In this document: one piece after another, positions 53,328-60,555 of the stretch
How positions within the stretch are numbered: position 1 is the stretch's first letter
Layout: the number at the start of each line of letters is the position of its first letter
DNA from: Burkholderiaceae bacterium
GTDB taxonomy: Bacteria > Pseudomonadota > Gammaproteobacteria > Burkholderiales > Burkholderiaceae_C
Direction: 5' to 3'
NCBI GenBank assembly: GCA_024235995.1
Contig: JACKLI010000001.1
Span: 1,798,001-1,862,000, forward strand
Length of the DNA stretch: 64,000 bases
The notes under the pieces: generated by a model
Seen by the model: only the letters and a program-made list of their open reading frames with translations
Databases searched by the model: none
What the model was told of the DNA's origin: nothing
Made by a program: the position numbers and the translations under genes

Positions 53328-54236
53328 ATGAAGTTTTCCATTTTCCAGCTCAGCCGCATCGGCGGGCGCGAGAAGAACGAAGACCGCATGGGCTACAGCT
53401 ACACGCGCGATGCGGGGCTGTTCGTGCTGGCCGACGGCATGGGCGGCCATCCCGATGGCGAGGTGGCGGCGCAGATCGCGCTGCAGTCGTTTTCCAGCCA
53501 GTTCCAGCACCATGCGCGCACGCGGCTGGCGGTGGTGCCCGACTTCCTGTCGGGCGGCGTGCTGGCGGCGCACCACGAGATCATCCGCTACGCCAGCGCG
53601 CGCGCGCTGCTCGACACCCCGCGCACCACGGTGGTGGCCGCGGTGGTGCAGGACGGCATGCTGCAGTGGGTGCACTGCGGCGATTCGCGCCTGTATGTGG
53701 TGCGCGAGGGGCGCCTGCTGGCGCGCACGCGCGACCATTCCTATGCCGAGGCGCAGACGCAGGCGCACGCGGGCAGCGCCGCCGAGATACTGAACCGCAA
53801 CGTGCTGTTCACCTGCCTGGGCTCCATCGCCCGTCCCATGTACGACCTGGGCGGGCCGCTGCCGCTGCGGCAGGGCGACAAGGTGATGCTGTGCTCGGAC
53901 GGGCTGTGGGACAGCATCGACGACGAGGCCATCGTGGCCAGCCTGTCGGCGCTGCCGGTGACGCAGGCCGTGCCGGCGCTGGTCGAGCAGGCGCTGGCCG
54001 AGGCCGGCGCGCACTCGGACAACGTCACGGTGCTGGCGTTCGAATGGGAGTCGCCGCCGCCGGCCTTTGCCAACAGCGGCTTCACGCAGACCGAGCTGAT
54101 GGAGCGCGACAGCTTTGCCTCCACCATCCAGGCCGTCGACGTCGATCCCTTGCTCGACGAGCTGGACGAGCAGGCCATCGAGCGCTCCATCGCCGAGATC
54201 AACGACGCCATCCAGCGCAGCGCCGCCCGGCGCTGA
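53328..54236 (+). CDS. PP2C-family serine/threonine phosphatase
   Basis: 302 aa. The metal-binding aspartates are seen in KNEDRMGY (Asp19), VLADGMGGH (Asp36, Gly37), LCSDGLWD and HSDNVTVL, the four PPM signatures. The C-terminal about 60 residues are acidic and outside the domain. It starts 1 bp after the kinase stop. It probably reverses phosphorylation by that kinase. Confidence 0.92.
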   Translation: MKFSIFQLSRIGGREKNEDRMGYSYTRDAGLFVLADGMGGHPDGEVAAQIALQSFSSQFQHHARTRLAVVPDFLSGGVLAAHHEIIRYASARALLDTPRTTVVAAVVQDGMLQWVHCGDSRLYVVREGRLLARTRDHSYAEAQTQAHAGSAAEILNRNVLFTCLGSIARPMYDLGGPLPLRQGDKVMLCSDGLWDSIDDEAIVASLSALPVTQAVPALVEQALAEAGAHSDNVTVLAFEWESPPPAFANSGFTQTELMERDSFASTIQAVDVDPLLDELDEQAIERSIAEINDAIQRSAARR

Positions 54237-54296
54237 CCTTCCCAGGCCGGCGCGCTGGCGCCCGGCTCCGCTTTTCCTGACGACTGCCGTTTTTTC

Positions 54297-55043
54297 ATGA
54301 CCGATCCCTCTGTTTCCTCCGCCCACCAACGCCAGGGCCGCGCGCCCGACGCCCTGCGCCCGGTGCGCATCACCCGCCGCTACACCGCCTATGCCGAAGG
54401 CTCGGTGCTGATCGAGTTCGGCGGCACGCGCGTGCTGTGCAACGCCTCGGTCGAGGAGAAGGTGCCGCCGCACAAGCGCGGCAGCGGCGAAGGCTGGGTG
54501 ACGGCCGAATACGGCATGCTGCCGCGCGCCACCCACACCCGCGGCGACCGCGAGGCCGCGCGCGGCAAGCAAAGCGGGCGCACGCAGGAGATCCAGCGCC
54601 TGATCGGCCGCAGCCTGCGCGCCGTGTTCGACCTCAAGAAGCTGGGCGAGCGCACCATCCACCTGGACTGCGACGTGATCCAGGCCGACGGCGGCACGCG
54701 CACCGCCGGCATCACCGGCGCCTTCGTGGCCGCGCAGGATGCGGTGAACTGGCTGCTGGCGCAGGGGCGGATCGCGGCTTCGCCCGTGCTCGCGCCGGTG
54801 GCCGCCATCTCGGTGGGCATCGTGGGCGGCGTGCCGCTGCTCGATCTGGACTACAACGAGGACTCGGCCTGCGACACCGACATGAACGTGGTGATGACCG
54901 GCGCCGGCCATTTCGTCGAGGTGCAGGGCACGGCCGAGGGCGCGGCCTTTTCGCGCGCCGAGATGGACCGGCTGCTGCAACTGGCCGAGAAGGGCATTGG
55001 CGAGCTGATCGCGCTGCAGCGGGAAGCATTATCAAAACCATAG
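54297..55043 (+). CDS. rph: ribonuclease PH
   Basis: 248 aa phosphorolytic 3'-5' exoribonuclease that trims tRNA 3' ends. GWVTAEYGMLPRATHTR, GRTQEIQRLIGRSLRA and LDCDVIQADGGTRTAGI are the RNase PH blocks, and DYNEDSACDTDMNVVMT is the C-terminal one. The last codons and the TAG stop lie inside a repeat copy (55028-55085), so the C-terminus LSKP may be repeat-derived. Confidence 0.95.
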   Translation: MTDPSVSSAHQRQGRAPDALRPVRITRRYTAYAEGSVLIEFGGTRVLCNASVEEKVPPHKRGSGEGWVTAEYGMLPRATHTRGDREAARGKQSGRTQEIQRLIGRSLRAVFDLKKLGERTIHLDCDVIQADGGTRTAGITGAFVAAQDAVNWLLAQGRIAASPVLAPVAAISVGIVGGVPLLDLDYNEDSACDTDMNVVMTGAGHFVEVQGTAEGAAFSRAEMDRLLQLAEKGIGELIALQREALSKP

Positions 55044-55085
55044 CTGTTCGCGCTTGATTGATGGGCGCTGGAGCCTGATTTGACC
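55028..55085 (+). repeat. interspersed repeat copy C, overlapping the rph stop
   Basis: ATTATCAAAACCATAGCTG forms the A/T dyad; CGCGCTTGATTGATGGGCGCT is the middle inverted part (GCGC..TTG / GCGCT), and GAGCCTGATTTGA is the end. It has the same layout as 38153-38216. It ends one base before the rdgB ATG. Confidence 0.7.
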
Positions 55086-55685
55086 ATGAACATCGTACTG
55101 GCCTCCCACAATGCCGGCAAGCTGGCCGAACTGCAGGCCATGCTGGCGCCGCTGGGCTTCGGGCTGCTGCGCCAGTCCGAGCTGGGCATCGGCGAGGCCC
55201 CCGAGCCGTACCGCACCTTCGTCGAGAACGCCCTGGCCAAGGCGCGGCACGCCAGCGCCGCCAGCGGCCTGCCGGCGCTGGCCGACGATGCCGGCCTGTG
55301 CGTGGACGCCTTTGGCGGCCAGCCGGGCGTGGACACCGCCTACTATGCCACCCGCTTCGGCTACCCCAAGGGCGACGCCCACAACGTGCGCGCCTTGCTG
55401 GAGCAGATGCAGGGCATCGAGCAGCGCCGCGCCGCCCTGGTCAGCACGCTGGTGGCGCTGCGCAGCGCCGACGACCCCGAGCCGCTGATCGCCGTCGGCC
55501 GCGCGGTGGGCGAGATCGTGCGCGAGCCGCGCGGCAGCGGCGGCTTCGGCTTCGACCCGGTGATGTTCATCCCCGCCCTGGGCAAGACCTTTGCCGAGCT
55601 GCCCGCGCAGGAGAAGAACGCCCACAGCCACCGCGGCCAGGCGGCGCGCGCCATGCTGGCCCTGATGCGCGAGCGTTGGCTATGA
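55086..55685 (+). CDS. rdgB: XTP/dITP diphosphatase (RdgB/HAM1 family)
   Basis: 199 aa house-cleaning enzyme that hydrolyses non-canonical purine triphosphates. It starts IVLASHNAGKLAELQAML; ADDAGLCVDAFGGQPGV, GFGFDPVMFIP and NAHSHRGQAARAM are family motifs. The ATG at 55086 is used. The stop overlaps the hemW start (ATGA), and the gene follows rph in the usual order. Confidence 0.94.
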   Translation: MNIVLASHNAGKLAELQAMLAPLGFGLLRQSELGIGEAPEPYRTFVENALAKARHASAASGLPALADDAGLCVDAFGGQPGVDTAYYATRFGYPKGDAHNVRALLEQMQGIEQRRAALVSTLVALRSADDPEPLIAVGRAVGEIVREPRGSGGFGFDPVMFIPALGKTFAELPAQEKNAHSHRGQAARAMLALMRERWL

Positions 55686-56890
55686 GCCCTGCGGCGGATG
55701 TGACCGCCCTGATGGGGCCGGGCCCCTTGAACCTGCCTGCGCTGCCGCCGCTGTCGCTGTACCTGCACCTGCCCTGGTGCATCCGCAAGTGCCCCTACTG
55801 CGACTTCAATTCGCATGAGCTGCGTGCCGGGGCGGACGCCGGTGCCGAGCAGCAGCGCTACGTCGACGCGCTGCTGGCCGACCTGGAGGCCAGCCTGCCG
55901 CTGGTCTGGGGGCGGCCGGTGGTCAGCGTGTTTTTGGGCGGCGGCACGCCCAGCCTGTTCGCGCCCGAGCGCATCGCCCGCCTGATCGAGGGCGTGCGCG
56001 CCCGCCTGCCTTTGCTGCCCGCCTGCGAGATCACGCTGGAGGCCAACCCCGGCACCTTCGAGCGCGAGCGCTTTGCCGCCTTTCGCGCCGCGGGCGTCAC
56101 GCGCCTGTCGGTGGGCGTGCAGAGCTTCGACGACGCGCACCTCAAGGCCATCGGCCGTGTGCACGATGGCGCCCAGGCCCGCGCCGCGCTGCAGGAGGCT
56201 GCGCGCGCCTTCGACACCTTCAACCTGGACCTGATGTACGCGCTGCCGGGCCAGACACTGGCCGAGCTGGAGCAGGACGTGCGCACGGCGCTGTCGTTCG
56301 CGCCGCCGCACCTGTCGATCTACCACCTGACGATCGAGCCCAACACGGTGTTTGCCAAGTATCCGCCGCGCCTGCCCGAGGAGGACGTGGCCTGGGACAT
56401 GCTGGACCGCATCACCGAGCTGACCGGCCAGGCAGGGCTGGAGCGCTACGAGGTGTCGGCCTACGCGCGGGCCGGCCACCGCTGCGCGCACAACCTGAAC
56501 TACTGGCGGTTTGGCGACTATTTGGGACTGGGCGCCGGCGCGCACGGCAAGCTCAGCTTTGCCCACCGCGTGCTGCGCCAGGTGCGCCACCGCCTGCCCG
56601 AGCGCTACATGCAGCAGGCGCTGGCCGGCGACGCCGTGGCCAGCAGCCACGAGGTGACGCCGGGCGACCTGCCGTTCGAGTTCATGCTGAACGCGCTGCG
56701 GCTGAAGGACGGCTTTGCCCTGCAGGACTTCAGCGCGCGCACCGGCCTGCCGGCCGAGCGGGTGCGCGCCGCCCTGCGGCAGGCCGAGGATCGGGGCTGG
56801 CTGGAGCCCGGCGGGGCCGGCCTGCGGCCCACGGCGCGCGGCTTCGACTTTTTGAGCGACCTGCAGCAGCTGTTCTTGCCGCCGGGTTGA
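55682..56890 (+). CDS. hemW: radical SAM heme chaperone HemW
   Basis: 402 aa. The radical SAM motif CIRKCPYC (Cys33, Cys37, Cys40) is followed by the conserved CDFNSH, GGGTPSLF, GVQSFDD and NLNYWRFGDYLGLGAGAHG. HemW binds heme and inserts it into respiratory proteins; it was formerly misnamed as a coproporphyrinogen oxidase. The ATG at 55682 overlaps the rdgB stop by 4 bp. rph-rdgB-hemW is a typical betaproteobacterial operon. Confidence 0.93.
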   Translation: MSPAADVTALMGPGPLNLPALPPLSLYLHLPWCIRKCPYCDFNSHELRAGADAGAEQQRYVDALLADLEASLPLVWGRPVVSVFLGGGTPSLFAPERIARLIEGVRARLPLLPACEITLEANPGTFERERFAAFRAAGVTRLSVGVQSFDDAHLKAIGRVHDGAQARAALQEAARAFDTFNLDLMYALPGQTLAELEQDVRTALSFAPPHLSIYHLTIEPNTVFAKYPPRLPEEDVAWDMLDRITELTGQAGLERYEVSAYARAGHRCAHNLNYWRFGDYLGLGAGAHGKLSFAHRVLRQVRHRLPERYMQQALAGDAVASSHEVTPGDLPFEFMLNALRLKDGFALQDFSARTGLPAERVRAALRQAEDRGWLEPGGAGLRPTARGFDFLSDLQQLFLPPG

Positions 56891-56892
56891 GA

Positions 56893-57495
56893 TCAGATCG
56901 GGCCGATCTGGGTGGGCGCGGTGAAGCCGGCGCGCTCCACCAGCTCGGGCAGCAGGCTTTGCCACTGGGCGCCAGTGGCCACCGTGCGCATCTGCGCCTG
57001 GTCCATGAAGCCGGCGCGCACGCCCGTGTGCATGAACTGCAGCAGCGCGTCGTAGTAGCCGCCCACGTTCAGCAGGCCCACGGGCTTGCCGTGGTAGCCC
57101 AGCTGGTGCCAGGTCCAGATCTCGAAGAACTCTTCCATCGTGCCGATGCCGCCGGGCAGGGCCAGGAAGGCGTCGGCGCGCTCGGCCATGCGGCGCTTGC
57201 GCTCGTGCATGGTGTCCACCACGTGCAGCTCGGTGCAGCCGCGGTGCGCCTGCTCGCGGTCCACCAGCGCCTGCGGGATGACGCCCACCACGCGCCCGCC
57301 CGCGGCCAGCGTGGCGTTGGCCACCACGCCCATCAGGCCGCTGCGCCCGCCGCCGTACACGAGCTGGCCGCCGTGCTGGCCGATCCAGCGGCCCACGCCC
57401 TGGGCCGCCTCGGCAAAGGCGGGGTCGGCGCCGGGGCGCGAGCCGCAGTAGACGCAGATCGAAAAGGAGGGCGAGGCGGCAGAGGCGGCAGACAT
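56893..57495 (-). CDS. LOG-family protein (TIGR00730, cytokinin riboside monophosphate phosphoribohydrolase-like)
   Basis: 200 aa Rossmann-like protein. It starts ICVYCGSRPGADPAF, and the diagnostic motif is PGGIGTMEEFFE. The family cleaves nucleoside 5'-monophosphates at the N-glycosidic bond; in bacteria the natural substrate is usually unknown. It is convergent with hemW, 2 bp between stops. It lies downstream of dgkA on the same strand. Confidence 0.9.
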   Translation of the reverse strand: MSAASAASPSFSICVYCGSRPGADPAFAEAAQGVGRWIGQHGGQLVYGGGRSGLMGVVANATLAAGGRVVGVIPQALVDREQAHRGCTELHVVDTMHERKRRMAERADAFLALPGGIGTMEEFFEIWTWHQLGYHGKPVGLLNVGGYYDALLQFMHTGVRAGFMDQAQMRTVATGAQWQSLLPELVERAGFTAPTQIGPI

Positions 57496-57501
57496 GGCGG
57501 A

Positions 57502-57900
57502 TCAGGTGAAAAAGCGGTGGACCAGCGCGGTGGCCCAGATGGCGCAGGCCAGCAGCAGGGCCAGCAGCACGGCGGCCGAGCCCAGGTCCTTGGCGCGCTT
57601 GGACAGCGGGTGCCATTCGCCGCCGAAGCGGTCGATGGCGGTCTCGATCCCGCTGTTGAGCAGCTCGACGATCAGCACGCCGACGACCGAACCGGCCAGC
57701 AGCGCCACCTCGACCCAGCCCTGGCCCAGCCACAGCGAGGCGGGCAGCAGCACCAGGGCGGCCACGGCCTCCTGGCGAAAAGCGGTCTCGTCCCAGGCGG
57801 CGCGCAGGCCCTGCAGCGAATAGCCGGAGGCATGCCACAGGCGATCGAGGCCGCGCCGGTTTTTTTGCGGGTTGGCGGGCGAGCGCGCGTCGGGGGTCAT
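57502..57900 (-). CDS. dgkA: diacylglycerol kinase
   Basis: 132 aa, three transmembrane helices. The DgkA signature ELLNSGIETAIDRFGGEWHPLSKRAKDLGSAAV (read in parts) contains the catalytic Glu and the Asn/Asp metal ligands. It phosphorylates diacylglycerol released by phospholipid recycling. The ATG at 57900 overlaps the RDD gene stop (ATGA). Confidence 0.93.
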   Translation of the reverse strand: MTPDARSPANPQKNRRGLDRLWHASGYSLQGLRAAWDETAFRQEAVAALVLLPASLWLGQGWVEVALLAGSVVGVLIVELLNSGIETAIDRFGGEWHPLSKRAKDLGSAAVLLALLLACAIWATALVHRFFT

Positions 57901-58433
57901 GGGGCGGTCGGGCGCACGTCGATCAGGCGGGTGCCGGCCCAGGCGTCGTGCCAGAACTGGCGGTCGGCGCGAAAGCGGCTCAGCAGCGCCCACACCAGCA
58001 CCCAACCGACGGTCAGCACGGTGACCTCGCCCGCGCGCAGCGGAAACGGCGCCATGGCCGCCAGCGGCGGCAAAAACCATACCCAGCACAGCAGGTAGCG
58101 CAGCACGGCGCGGCCCTGCGACAGCCGCTGGCCCTGGCGGTCGACCACGCGGATGTGCCAGGTCTTCATGGCCAGGGTCTGGCCCTTGCTCCAGAACCAG
58201 CCGAAGTAGACGCCGACGACCACGAAGACGAAGAACTGCAGCTCGTGCCGGTTGTTCAGGGCGTTGCGTGTCTGCGTGAGCGTGCCGAACAGGTAGCCGG
58301 CGACGAACACCACGCCGAACAGCAGCAGGCCTTCGTACAGCCAGCAGGCCATGCGCCGGCGCAGCGGGGGGGCGACGAGCACGCCCGGGCCGGCGGTGGC
58401 CGCGGAGGAAGGGCTGGAAGGCAGGGCAGGCAT
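57897..58433 (-). CDS. RDD-family membrane protein
   Basis: 178 aa. RRRMACWLYEGLLLFGVVFV contains the first helix of the RDD domain with its Arg, and KTWHIRVVDRQGQRLSQGRA the second signature. Three to four transmembrane segments are present. Function is unknown; some relatives affect ion transport. The ATG at 58433 is used; an upstream in-frame start at 58490 would add a Pro-rich stretch. The stop is coupled to the dgkA start. Confidence 0.85.
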   Translation of the reverse strand: MPALPSSPSSAATAGPGVLVAPPLRRRMACWLYEGLLLFGVVFVAGYLFGTLTQTRNALNNRHELQFFVFVVVGVYFGWFWSKGQTLAMKTWHIRVVDRQGQRLSQGRAVLRYLLCWVWFLPPLAAMAPFPLRAGEVTVLTVGWVLVWALLSRFRADRQFWHDAWAGTRLIDVRPTAP

Positions 58434-58502
58434 CGGTGGGGAAAGCGGATCAAGGGGCGTGCCGGCGGCACGCGCGCCAGGGAGGGCCACAATGGGGCGC
58501 GG

Positions 58503-59144
58503 TCAGCGCCGGTCGACCGGGTCGGGCGCCGTCCGCAAAGGCAGCAGTGTATGGCGGTTCAGCGGCACGCTGGAGCGGATGTCGCGGCTGGCGCCGTCGG
58601 CAGGAGGCGTGGTGGGCAGCACGGGCCGTGCGATGGGGCTGGGCGGGGTGGGGCGCAGGGCCGGCGCGGCGGTGACGGGGGGCTTGGGCCGGTCCTGGGC
58701 CAGGCGCTCGCGCTCCTGCTCGGACAAGGCCTGGTAGGCCTCCCACTGGGCGCGCTTTTCGTCGGCCGGCAGGCGCCGCGCCTCGCCGAAGTTGAGCCGT
58801 GCCCGGGTGCGCTGCGAGGGACTGAGCTGGGCCCAGTCGCTCATGCGCTGCTGCAGCGTCGCCTGCTCGGCGGGCTTCAGGCGGTGGTAGTTGCGGGCCA
58901 GGGCGATCCACTTGCGCTGGTGCTCCACGCTCAGCGTGGGCCACTGCTCCTTCAGCGGCGCCAGGGCGGTCTTCTGGCGCGCCGTCAGGTCACGCCAGGC
59001 GATGCCGTTGCTGGCCGCCGCGTGGGCCGGGCGGGTCGGACGGGCCCCGCCCTCGGCCTGCGCCGGGGCGGCCAAGGCCAGCGACAGGCCGACCGGGACG
59101 AGCAGCGCCGCAAGCCAGCGGGCAGGAAGGTTCCGGGCGGGCAT
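58503..59144 (-). CDS. DUF3106-domain exported protein
   Basis: 213 aa with a Sec signal peptide (WLAALLVPVGLSLALAAPAQA). The DUF3106 repeat-like region has LTARQKTALAPLKEQWPTL, then RKWIALARNYHRLKPAEQ and RMSDWAQLSPSQRTRARLNF, three similar helical units reminiscent of Spy/CpxP-like helical proteins. A Pro-rich tail follows. It lies 18 bp after the DUF3619 gene in the sigma-factor operon. A periplasmic role under the sigma factor is an inference. Confidence 0.82.
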   Translation of the reverse strand: MPARNLPARWLAALLVPVGLSLALAAPAQAEGGARPTRPAHAAASNGIAWRDLTARQKTALAPLKEQWPTLSVEHQRKWIALARNYHRLKPAEQATLQQRMSDWAQLSPSQRTRARLNFGEARRLPADEKRAQWEAYQALSEQERERLAQDRPKPPVTAAPALRPTPPSPIARPVLPTTPPADGASRDIRSSVPLNRHTLLPLRTAPDPVDRR

Positions 59145-59162
59145 GGACGCGGGCGAGCCTTC

Positions 59163-59657
59163 TCAGGTCTCGGGGCGGTCGGCCGACGAGTCGGTGCCGC
59201 GCTCCTGGTGCCGGGTCTTGAGGAACTGCAGGAAACCGGGATCGGCGTAGGCCTGGGGCGGCAGGTCGTCGGTCAGCAGGGCGGCGTCCAGGTCGGCGAT
59301 GTCGACGGCGCGGTCGTTGTCCTGCACGATGTTGATGGTGACCAGGCCGATGGCCAGCGCCGCCAGCAGCACGGCGGTGCTGGCGCGGCCCCAGAAGCCG
59401 GGACCGTCGCCGCCGCCCAGGCCCAGCACGGCGGCCGGGCCCTGGCGCATGACGGCGGCCGCGCGGCTGACCACCGGGCGGTGGGCCACCACCACGGGGC
59501 GCTTGCGGCGCGCGAGCGCCTGCTGGCGCGCCGCCCGCAGGCGCTCGGACAGCTCGTGCGGCAGGTCGCTGGCGCCGGCCGACAGGCGGGCGGCCACGCG
59601 CAGGCCGAAGCGGTTTTGCAGGATGTCATCGCGCTGGATCTGGTGGCTGGTGCTCAT
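59163..59657 (-). CDS. DUF3619-family membrane protein, possible anti-sigma factor
   Basis: 164 aa. A cytoplasmic Arg-rich N-terminal part (RFGLRVAARLSAGASDLP, LSERLRAARQQALARRK), one transmembrane helix (ASTAVLLAALAIGLVTINIV) and a short periplasmic tail are seen. The layout and the 4-bp overlap (ATGA) with the ECF sigma-factor gene make it a plausible membrane anti-sigma factor. No zinc-binding anti-sigma motif (HxxxCxxC) is present. Confidence 0.78.
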   Translation of the reverse strand: MSTSHQIQRDDILQNRFGLRVAARLSAGASDLPHELSERLRAARQQALARRKRPVVVAHRPVVSRAAAVMRQGPAAVLGLGGGDGPGFWGRASTAVLLAALAIGLVTINIVQDNDRAVDIADLDAALLTDDLPPQAYADPGFLQFLKTRHQERGTDSSADRPET

Positions 59658-60223
59658 GGCGTGATTCCCTTGCTGCGCAGGGCCTTGGCCAGAGCCTGGA
59701 CGGCGCGCGAGCAGTGTGTCTTGACGCTGCCTTCCGAACACCCCATCGCGGCGGCGGTTTCGGCAACGTCCATCTCCTCCCAGTAACGCATCAGAAAGGC
59801 CTCGCGTTGACGGGTCGGCAGGGCCTGGACCTGGGTTTCGATCTCGTGCAGGATTTCGGCGCGCCGGGTGCTGTCCTCGGCGCTTTCGACCGACTCGCCG
59901 GCGCCGTTGGCGACCAGGCTTTCCAGCAGGTCGAAGCTGCCGCCCTCGTCGTCGGCCGGTTCGAAGTCGCTCAGGTTGGAAAACAGCGCGTTGCGCGACT
60001 TCTGGCGCCGAAACCAGTCCAGCGTGCTGTTGGACAGGATGCGCTGGAACAGCAGGGGCAGCTGCGCGGCCGGCTTGTCGCCGTAGTGCTCGGCCAGCTT
60101 CATCATGCTGTCCTGCACGATGTCCAGTGCGGCGTTTTCGTCGCGCACGTGGTAGAGCGTGCGCTTGAAGGCGCGCTTTTCCACGCTGCGCAGCAGGTCG
60201 GACAGTTCTTGCTCGGTCGCCAA
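59654..60223 (-). CDS. ECF-type RNA polymerase sigma factor
   Basis: 189 aa. Region 2 contains RTLYHVRDENAALDIVQDSM and the -10-binding LLFQRILSNSTLDWFRRQK; region 4 contains LPTRQREAFLMRYWEEMDVA, then TAAAMGCSEGSVKTHCSRAV. The start is a TTG at 60223 with no strong ribosome site, so it is the least certain end. It heads the operon sigma - DUF3619 - DUF3106, with the RDD and dgkA genes beyond. Confidence 0.88.
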   Translation of the reverse strand: MATEQELSDLLRSVEKRAFKRTLYHVRDENAALDIVQDSMMKLAEHYGDKPAAQLPLLFQRILSNSTLDWFRRQKSRNALFSNLSDFEPADDEGGSFDLLESLVANGAGESVESAEDSTRRAEILHEIETQVQALPTRQREAFLMRYWEEMDVAETAAAMGCSEGSVKTHCSRAVQALAKALRSKGITP

Positions 60224-60555
60224 GAGCGTCTCAGCCTCTCGGATGAGGGCGTGCCGGTGGCGCGCGAAGGGGGAGGGCGCGAGTCATCTGGGGGGTGTTT
60301 GCCGCGGGCGCCCATGCCGGGACGTCATGCCACAAAGCGGCCGATTATGGCATTGGGCCCGGCCGGCGCCGGCGCTGGGCGGCCTGCGGTGCCATAATGC
60401 GAGCTGCAGTCAAACTGGCAAACGGGTCACCGTCCGGCGGGCTTCACAGTTTCCCGTCCATGGCGTGTGGTCTCAAGTCCTGAAGCGGCCCCACGAGGGC
60501 TGGCAAGGGGCACCCAAGGTTTTTCGTCAGAGAAATTCTCGAAAGGTTGATCGAA
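60224..60555. promoter_or_regulatory. divergent promoter region between the sigma-factor operon and ilvI
   Basis: 332 bp without a gene. Two extended -10-like elements, TGCCATAAT, face outwards: one on the plus strand at 60390-60398 towards ilvI, one on the minus strand at 60352-60344 towards the sigma factor. Together they make a 9-bp inverted repeat with 37 bp between. Neither has a good -35. The ilvI leader would be about 150 nt; I found no leader peptide rich in Ile/Val/Leu codons. Confidence 0.5.

Noticed and set aside
60295..60483. short frame upstream of ilvI as an attenuator leader peptide
   Set aside because: It lacks runs of Ile, Val or Leu codons and no terminator/antiterminator pair was seen behind it.
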